A DNA stretch of 64,000 nt, taken from assembly GCF_000829465.1 (NCBI RefSeq), contig NZ_JXAL01000001.1, forward strand, positions 558,001-622,000, in the 5' to 3' direction. Positions within the stretch are counted from its first letter, which is position 1. The number at the start of each line of letters is the position of its first letter. The notes beneath the pieces are model-generated. The model saw only the letters and a program-made list of their open reading frames with translations, was not told the DNA's origin and did not search any database. This DNA is from Cohnella kolymensis (lineage in GTDB: Bacteria; Bacillota; Bacilli; Paenibacillales; Paenibacillaceae). The position numbers were made by a program, and so were the translations under genes. Below are positions 60,501 through 64,000 of the stretch, piece by piece.

Positions 60501-61646
60501 GCTAAATTCCCTTATGTAGTGGCTAACTTAGTGGATGAGAGCGGCAAAACGTTCCTTGATCCTTACGTTATTCAAGAAGTGGGCGGCGTAAAGGTCGGCT
60601 TCATCGGTGTAATCACCAACAGCACACCATCGATCGTCAGCCCGGCCGGCATCAAGGGACTTACCTTTACCGAGCAGGCTCCGGCGGTTAACAAAGCCGT
60701 TGCTGAACTGAAAGAAAAAGGTATTGAAACGATTGTTGTTCTGGCCCATGACCCGTTTGAAGGAAGTAACGAGGCTCCAACGGGCGAAGCCATTGATCTC
60801 GCAAATAATGTAGACGACGAAGTAGATGTTATCTTTGCAGGACACAATCATGGCGGTTTGAACAAAAAGATTGACGGCAAGCTGGTTATCGAGGCCTTCT
60901 CTTACGGCACTGCCTTCTCCGATGTGGATCTGGTCATTGATCGCGCCACCCATGATGTGGTTAGCGTGAAAAGCGAGGTTGTCGACGTAAAGCGTGAAGG
61001 TGTCACGCCGGACGCTGAAATTACGCAAATGGTAAAAATGTACGCTGATCAAAATAAGGCTGTGATGGAGGCACCTGTCGGCAAGACAGATGCCGCAATC
61101 ACGCGCACAGCTACACCTGCCGGCGAATCAGCTTTGGGTAATCTGATTGCCGACGGCATGCGTGAGACGATGAAAACGGATTTCGCGTTCATGAATTCCG
61201 GCGGTATCCGCAACGACATGCCGGAAGGCAATGTCACTTATGGCAGCATGTTCAGCATTCAGCCTTTCGGTAATGTGCTCATCAAAATGACGCTTACCGG
61301 GGCCCAAATTAAAGAAATGCTCAACCAGCAATGGGCAACTTCCAGAACCAAAATCGGCCAGGTTTCCGGCTTCACTTACAGCTATGACGACAGTAAGCCT
61401 GCCGGCCAAAGAATTGTGGAAATCAAGAAGGCCGACGGCACGCCGGTCAAAGACGATGAATCTTATACCATTGTCGTAAACGACTTTATGGCAGCGGGCG
61501 GCGATGATTACAAAGTTCTGATCAAAGGCACGAACCGTGTAGCGGGTCCTGTTGATCTGGATGCTACCATTGAGTATCTGAAAACGAAATTCGCAAATAC
61601 CTCGATTACGGCTAAAACTGAAGGTCGGATCACGAAGCTCAACTAA
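57543..61646 (+). CDS. Two-domain 5'-nucleotidase with internal SLH cell-wall anchor
   Basis: About 1367 residues. Signal peptide, then a first nucleotidase unit (~40-665): ETTDIHTN, GNHEFNYG, SHTHKVF and the GGGNFPG binding loop. Three S-layer homology repeats follow (~690-870): GFADVPATHWAYAAI, FKDVPANAWYAEAV, and FSDKGTVSAWAKAS. A second nucleotidase unit ends the protein (~870-1367): GINDFHGQLD, GNHEFDKG, AGHNHGG, MNSGGIRND and AAGGDDYK. It would be wall-bound and hydrolyse nucleotides or cyclic dinucleotides outside the cell. Of two in-frame starts, ATG 57543 has more usual spacing from GGGAGG than ATG 57531. Confidence 0.93.
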   Translation: MKLGNKKSVSKLIVSSLTLGLLVLPFNGMFAAAADPGSTVKLRIMETTDIHTNLMSYDYYKDAAAPTVGFARTANAIKAARAEATNTFLVDNGDLIQGTPLGTYKANIDRLKADEIHPVYKAMNPLGYDAATLGNHEFNYGLDFLDQALKGAKFPYVTANVYIDDKDSNPDNDKNRFDPYEIISKKVTDESGAEQTLKIGVIGFVPPQITQWDKSWLDGKVITKDIVATAEKFVPKMRAEGADIVIALAHTGFNGAAQANASAEDAVLPLSKVAGIDAITFSHTHKVFPTGNDKTLDVLFKDKDGKVLPGVDNVKGTINGVPAVQAGYGGNNVGIIDLTLEKVDGKWKLASSQSSTKPIYDSAAKKSLYEEDAAVVAAVKAEHEATIKYANSPIGTTTAPIHSYFALVQDDPSIQIVTNAQKSYVEKYVKANLPQYKDTPILSVGAPFKAGRNGPDEFTEIKTGPLAIKSAGDLYLYDNTLKAILVKGSVVKEWLEMTAGKFNQIDPNKTEEQALLNPSFQVFNFDVIDGVTYQVDVTKPAKYLPDGKVNDANSSRIINLQYNGKPIDLNQEFIVVTNNYRAAGGGNFPGVLGSKYVIDSPDENRQVLMDYISTNKEINPSIDNNWSIAPINGNVNVTFTSSPKAAEYAKTTNNIKYLDKMDDKGFGIFSLDLTKSAAPQQPQQPAEPPKGFADVPATHWAYAAISELVAKQIVAGKTDTKFDPAANITRAEFAKLLVNALQLTSTKDSGFKDVPANAWYAEAVAAAAEHGLVNGVAPGQFAPTKTITRQEMAIMAHNALNVKAGKKVQTSTEADFSDKGTVSAWAKASVNLVADRGVMNGADGKFRPLGVSSRAEAAKVVHTLITDVSVQLLGINDFHGQLDYVRTVKDAAGKVTTFGGADYLATYLKQHEATNKNTLLVHAGDAVGASAPVSALLQDEPTIDFLNRLGFDVGTLGNHEFDKGTVEAKRLIFGGKNPKTGKEFGGAKFPYVVANLVDESGKTFLDPYVIQEVGGVKVGFIGVITNSTPSIVSPAGIKGLTFTEQAPAVNKAVAELKEKGIETIVVLAHDPFEGSNEAPTGEAIDLANNVDDEVDVIFAGHNHGGLNKKIDGKLVIEAFSYGTAFSDVDLVIDRATHDVVSVKSEVVDVKREGVTPDAEITQMVKMYADQNKAVMEAPVGKTDAAITRTATPAGESALGNLIADGMRETMKTDFAFMNSGGIRNDMPEGNVTYGSMFSIQPFGNVLIKMTLTGAQIKEMLNQQWATSRTKIGQVSGFTYSYDDSKPAGQRIVEIKKADGTPVKDDESYTIVVNDFMAAGGDDYKVLIKGTNRVAGPVDLDATIEYLKTKFANTSITAKTEGRITKLN

Positions 61647-61669
61647 TTTCTAAACATCATTAAACAATG

Positions 61670-61723
61670 AAAAGCCCCTCTCGACAGCCGCAGCTTCAGG
61701 CGCGCTGACCGGGAAGGGTTTTT
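61670..61723 (+). terminator. Imperfect long terminator after the nucleotidase gene
   Basis: AAAAGCCCCTCTCG (61670-61683) pairs with CGGGAAGGGTTTTT (61710-61723) with one mismatch; the loop can form a small inner hairpin. T-rich sequence follows. Confidence 0.7.
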
Positions 61724-61733
61724 CTTTTGCCCA

Positions 61734-62099
61734 TTAAATATTCAATATTTTTATTTCTTCATCCGTAAGCATACGCGAGCGTGTGAGAAACCGGCGGCCT
61801 TCCGGTCCTTCCAGCGAGAACATGCCGCCCCTGCCGGGTACGACATCAATAATAAGCTGCGTATACTTCCAGTACTCGTATTGCGCCTTGCTCATATAGA
61901 AAGGAGCTCCGCCAATTTCTCCGAGCAATACATCGCTGTCCCCTGTCATAAACTCGCCCAGCGGATAACACATCGGAGAGCTGCCGTCGCAGCAGCCGCC
62001 CGACTGATGAAACATGACCGGGCCGTGCTTCTCCTCAAGCAGGTTGATCAGCTCCAGAGCAGCATCCGTAGCCAGTACTTTGTGGACATCAGATGTCAT
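61734..62099 (-). CDS. DUF779 family protein
   Basis: 121 residues. The conserved HQSGGCCDGSSPMCYP stretch near residues 31-46 and YMSKAQYEYWKYTQLIIDVVPGRGGMFSLEG identify DUF779. The Cys-Cys pair could bind metal. The gene regularly follows acetaldehyde/aldehyde dehydrogenase genes, as here, 13 bases after aldA. A direct catalytic role is not known. Confidence 0.88.
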   Translation of the reverse strand: MTSDVHKVLATDAALELINLLEEKHGPVMFHQSGGCCDGSSPMCYPLGEFMTGDSDVLLGEIGGAPFYMSKAQYEYWKYTQLIIDVVPGRGGMFSLEGPEGRRFLTRSRMLTDEEIKILNI

Positions 62100-62112
62100 G
62101 GGAATCCGCCTC

Positions 62113-63633
62113 TTAGAAGAATCCCAGCGCGTCAGGGCTGTAGCTGACGAGCAGATTTTTGGTTTGCTGATAGTGGGAGAGCATCATTTTGTGGTTTTCG
62201 CGGCCTATCCCTGAGTTTTTGTATCCTCCGAAGGCTGCATGCGCAGGGTAAGCATGATAGCAGTTGGTCCATACACGTCCGGCTTGGATACCGCGTCCCA
62301 TACGGTATGCTGTGTTCATATCACGCGACCATACACCGGCCCCCAGTCCGTACAGAGTATCATTGGCGATGGCAAGCGCCTCTTCCTGATCCCTGAACGT
62401 GGTAACAGCGACAACGGGGCCGAAAATTTCTTCCTGGAAAATCCTCATTTTGTTATGTCCTTTGAGAACAGTCGGCTGAATGTAGTAACCCTCGGAAAGT
62501 TCGCCTTGAAGCGCAGTCCTTTCCCCGCCGATCAGGCACTCCGCGCCTTCTTGCTTGCCTATGCTGATATAGCTCATGATTTTTTCCATTTGCTCCGTGG
62601 AAGCTTGCGCTCCGATCATCGTATCCGTATCCAGCGGATTTCCTTGTTTAATCGAAGCAACCCTTTTCAAAGCTCTTTCCATGAAAGAATCATAGATAGA
62701 TTCCTGAATCAACGCGCGGGACGGACAGGTGCACACTTCCCCTTGATTCAGGGCAAACAGCACGAATCCCTCAATGGCTTTATTAAAGAAGGCATCATCT
62801 TTCGCGATAACATCTTCAAAGAAAATGTTCGGCGATTTACCGCCCAGCTCCAGTGTCACCGGTATCAAGTTCTGTGAAGCATACTGCATGATCAGACGGC
62901 CGGTCGTCGTTTCCCCGGTAAAGGCGATTTTCGAGATGCGACTGCTTGAGGCAAGCGGCTTTCCGGCTTCCAGTCCGAAGCCGTTCACGATATTCAACAC
63001 CCCGGGAGGAAGCAGGTCTTGGATCAGTTCAGCCAACACCAAGATGGAAGACGGCGTTTGTTCAGCCGGTTTCAGCACAACCGCATTGCCTGCGGCCAAC
63101 GCCGGGGCGAGCTTCCAAGTGGCCATAAGCAATGGGAAATTCCAAGGTATGATCTGTCCTACCACACCGAGCGGCTCGTGAAAATGATAGGCGACCGTAT
63201 TGTCGTCTATCTGGCTGAGCGATCCCTCTTGCGCGCGCACCGTGCCGGCAAAGTAACGGAAGTGGTCGATCGCAAGCGGAAGGTCTGCAGCCATCGTCTC
63301 TCGAACCGGCTTCCCGTTGTCCCAAGTTTCGGCAACCGCAAGCATTTCCAAATTCGCTTCCATGCGATCGGCGATTTTGTTCAGTATGACTGCGCGTTCA
63401 GCGGGTGAGGTGCGTCCCCAGGCGTCTTTGGCAGCATGAGCCGCATCTAGAGCCCGCTCGATATCTTCGGCCGTAGACCGGGGGATCTCGCAAAAAATAC
63501 GATTGTTTACCGGTGAAACGTTTTCAAAATACTCGCCCTTAACGGGTGCAACCCACTCGCCTCCGATGAAGTTCTCATACCTCTTCTTGAATGTGACTTT
63601 TGATCCGTCTTGCCCGGGTTGAGCATAGATCAT
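62113..63633 (-). CDS. NAD(P)+-dependent aldehyde dehydrogenase (acetaldehyde type)
   Basis: 506 residues, standard ALDH length. Seen are the [21 protein letters not shown] nucleotide-binding entry, FTGETTTGR, the catalytic-Glu motif LELGGKSPN and the region [15 protein letters not shown] with the nucleophilic Cys. The ExaC/AcoD-like acetaldehyde dehydrogenase subgroup and its DUF779 partner suggest oxidation of acetaldehyde or a similar short aldehyde to acid. GGAGG lies ten bases before ATG 63633. Confidence 0.92.
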   Translation of the reverse strand: MIYAQPGQDGSKVTFKKRYENFIGGEWVAPVKGEYFENVSPVNNRIFCEIPRSTAEDIERALDAAHAAKDAWGRTSPAERAVILNKIADRMEANLEMLAVAETWDNGKPVRETMAADLPLAIDHFRYFAGTVRAQEGSLSQIDDNTVAYHFHEPLGVVGQIIPWNFPLLMATWKLAPALAAGNAVVLKPAEQTPSSILVLAELIQDLLPPGVLNIVNGFGLEAGKPLASSSRISKIAFTGETTTGRLIMQYASQNLIPVTLELGGKSPNIFFEDVIAKDDAFFNKAIEGFVLFALNQGEVCTCPSRALIQESIYDSFMERALKRVASIKQGNPLDTDTMIGAQASTEQMEKIMSYISIGKQEGAECLIGGERTALQGELSEGYYIQPTVLKGHNKMRIFQEEIFGPVVAVTTFRDQEEALAIANDTLYGLGAGVWSRDMNTAYRMGRGIQAGRVWTNCYHAYPAHAAFGGYKNSGIGRENHKMMLSHYQQTKNLLVSYSPDALGFF

Positions 63634-63743
63634 ATACCGCCAGCCTCCTCAAAATAGACTTCATAATATATGTACACTCTATTTCTATAAAAAATGCAGA
63701 AAAAATGGATACTGAGAGACTTTCATTTTTGCGAATTTTTATG

Positions 63744-63777
63744 CACAAAAAAGAAGAATGCACATTCGCATTCTTCT
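63744..63777 (-). terminator. Terminator after the thioesterase gene
   Basis: AGAAGAATGC (63752-63761) pairs with GCATTCTTCT (63768-63777) across a 6-nt loop. The plus-strand A-run upstream gives the T-run on the minus strand. The rest of the gap 63634-63797 holds no gene that I can support. Confidence 0.88.
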
Positions 63778-63797
63778 AAGATTTTCGAACCTGCGTC

Positions 63798-64000
63798 TTA
63801 CTCCCAAGGATAGCTCTTTACCAGATGATCGGCAAATTTCTTGCTTTCTTCCCTGCGGCTTTTTCTCAATTGCTTACGATATTCAGCGGTTTCGTATAAT
63901 ACCTTCTCCTCTTCGCTCTCTGGCACGATTTCGGGCACGGGGACCGGCTTATTTTGTTCATCCAGCCCGACAAAGGTAAGAAAGGAGGTTGCTGCGATTT
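63798..64000 (-). CDS. Acyl-CoA thioesterase (hotdog fold), 5' part outside window
   Basis: Reading the minus strand inward from 64000 gives a frame that ends at TAA 63798. The visible 66 residues start IAATSFLTFVGLDEQNKPVPVP and continue EIVPESEEEKVLYETAEYRKQLRKSRREESK. This is the C-terminal part of YkhA/YciA-type acyl-CoA hydrolases (the LTFVGLDE strand and the Pro-rich then charged tail). The first two-thirds lie beyond the right edge. Confidence 0.8.
   Translation of the reverse strand, partial: IAATSFLTFVGLDEQNKPVPVPEIVPESEEEKVLYETAEYRKQLRKSRREESKKFADHLVKSYPWE

Overview
The window looks like chromosome of a spore-forming Bacillota, most likely Paenibacillaceae. The case rests on CotS-family spore-coat proteins, YdjO-type zinc-ribbon proteins, a YolD/Y-family polymerase operon with Bacillus-type LexA boxes, an SLH-anchored nucleotidase, a Tad/Flp pilus locus behind a c-di-GMP-I riboswitch and strong GGAGG ribosome binding sites. 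This is inferred from gene content only. I saw no rRNA, tRNA, CRISPR array, transposase or prophage.

Layout. 1-8.5 kb: cold-shock genes (a partial YdjO protein, CspA, a second YdjO protein), a multi-spanning permease, a molybdopterin oxidoreductase, a YpfJ metallopeptidase, a RidA protein, a small intergenic repeat cluster, and an acyl-CoA dehydrogenase-like gene coupled to a divergent IF-3 paralogue. 8.5-9.5 kb: a compact SigO/RsoA-like split sigma factor divergent from a YvrJ-like small membrane protein. 9.6-17.2 kb: a Tad pilus operon (flp, tadV, tadE, tadG-like, cpaB, tadZ, tadA, tadB, tadC) preceded by a DUF192 gene and the riboswitch. 17.5-22 kb: topoisomerase III, an MFS exporter and a toxin-antitoxin pair. 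22-25.3 kb: a SOS-type operon (unknown protein, UvrX-like polymerase, YolD) divergent from an SRAP-domain gene, with two LexA boxes between, then psiE. 25.3-31.3 kb: envelope, sporulation-type and housekeeping genes. 31.3-35.1 kb: a secreted metallophosphoesterase coupled to a HupE/UreJ membrane protein. 35.4-41.9 kb: SDR enzyme, methyltransferase, MFS and LysE exporters, and a polar amino-acid ABC transporter. 41.9-44.9 kb: MFS, M42 peptidase and TetR genes with a palindromic operator. 45-48.9 kb: formate dehydrogenase, DUF1641 protein and a metal-binding-type protein. 49-52.7 kb: a five-gene operon of two CotS-like kinase-fold proteins, two APS-kinase-like proteins and a phosphatase-fold protein, behind a sigma-K-like promoter. 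52.8-57.4 kb: acetate-permease-type symporter with DUF485 partner, a cre site, and a LytS/LytR-like two-component system. 57.5-61.6 kb: a giant nucleotidase-SLH-nucleotidase protein. 61.7-64 kb: aldehyde dehydrogenase with DUF779 partner, and a partial acyl-CoA thioesterase.

The most novel-looking part is the 49-52.7 kb operon. Both kinase-fold proteins lack the catalytic-loop Asp (HGS and HGG instead of HGD), the phosphatase-fold protein has Asp in place of the CX5R cysteine, and the two APS-kinase-like proteins diverge from the sulfate-assimilation enzymes in their substrate motifs. A spore-coat phospho-modification or pseudoenzyme system is an inference from this.

A second theme is technical. 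At least eleven single-base frameshifts break otherwise well-conserved genes (tadV twice, tadG-like, tadZ, topB twice, uvrX, a membrane protein twice, lytS, lytR, probably an isochorismatase-like gene). Most are repaired by adding one G/C to a G/C run or removing one A/T from an A/T run. That pattern suggests homopolymer base-calling error rather than mass gene decay. I therefore give these genes as whole CDS spans with the break positions noted.
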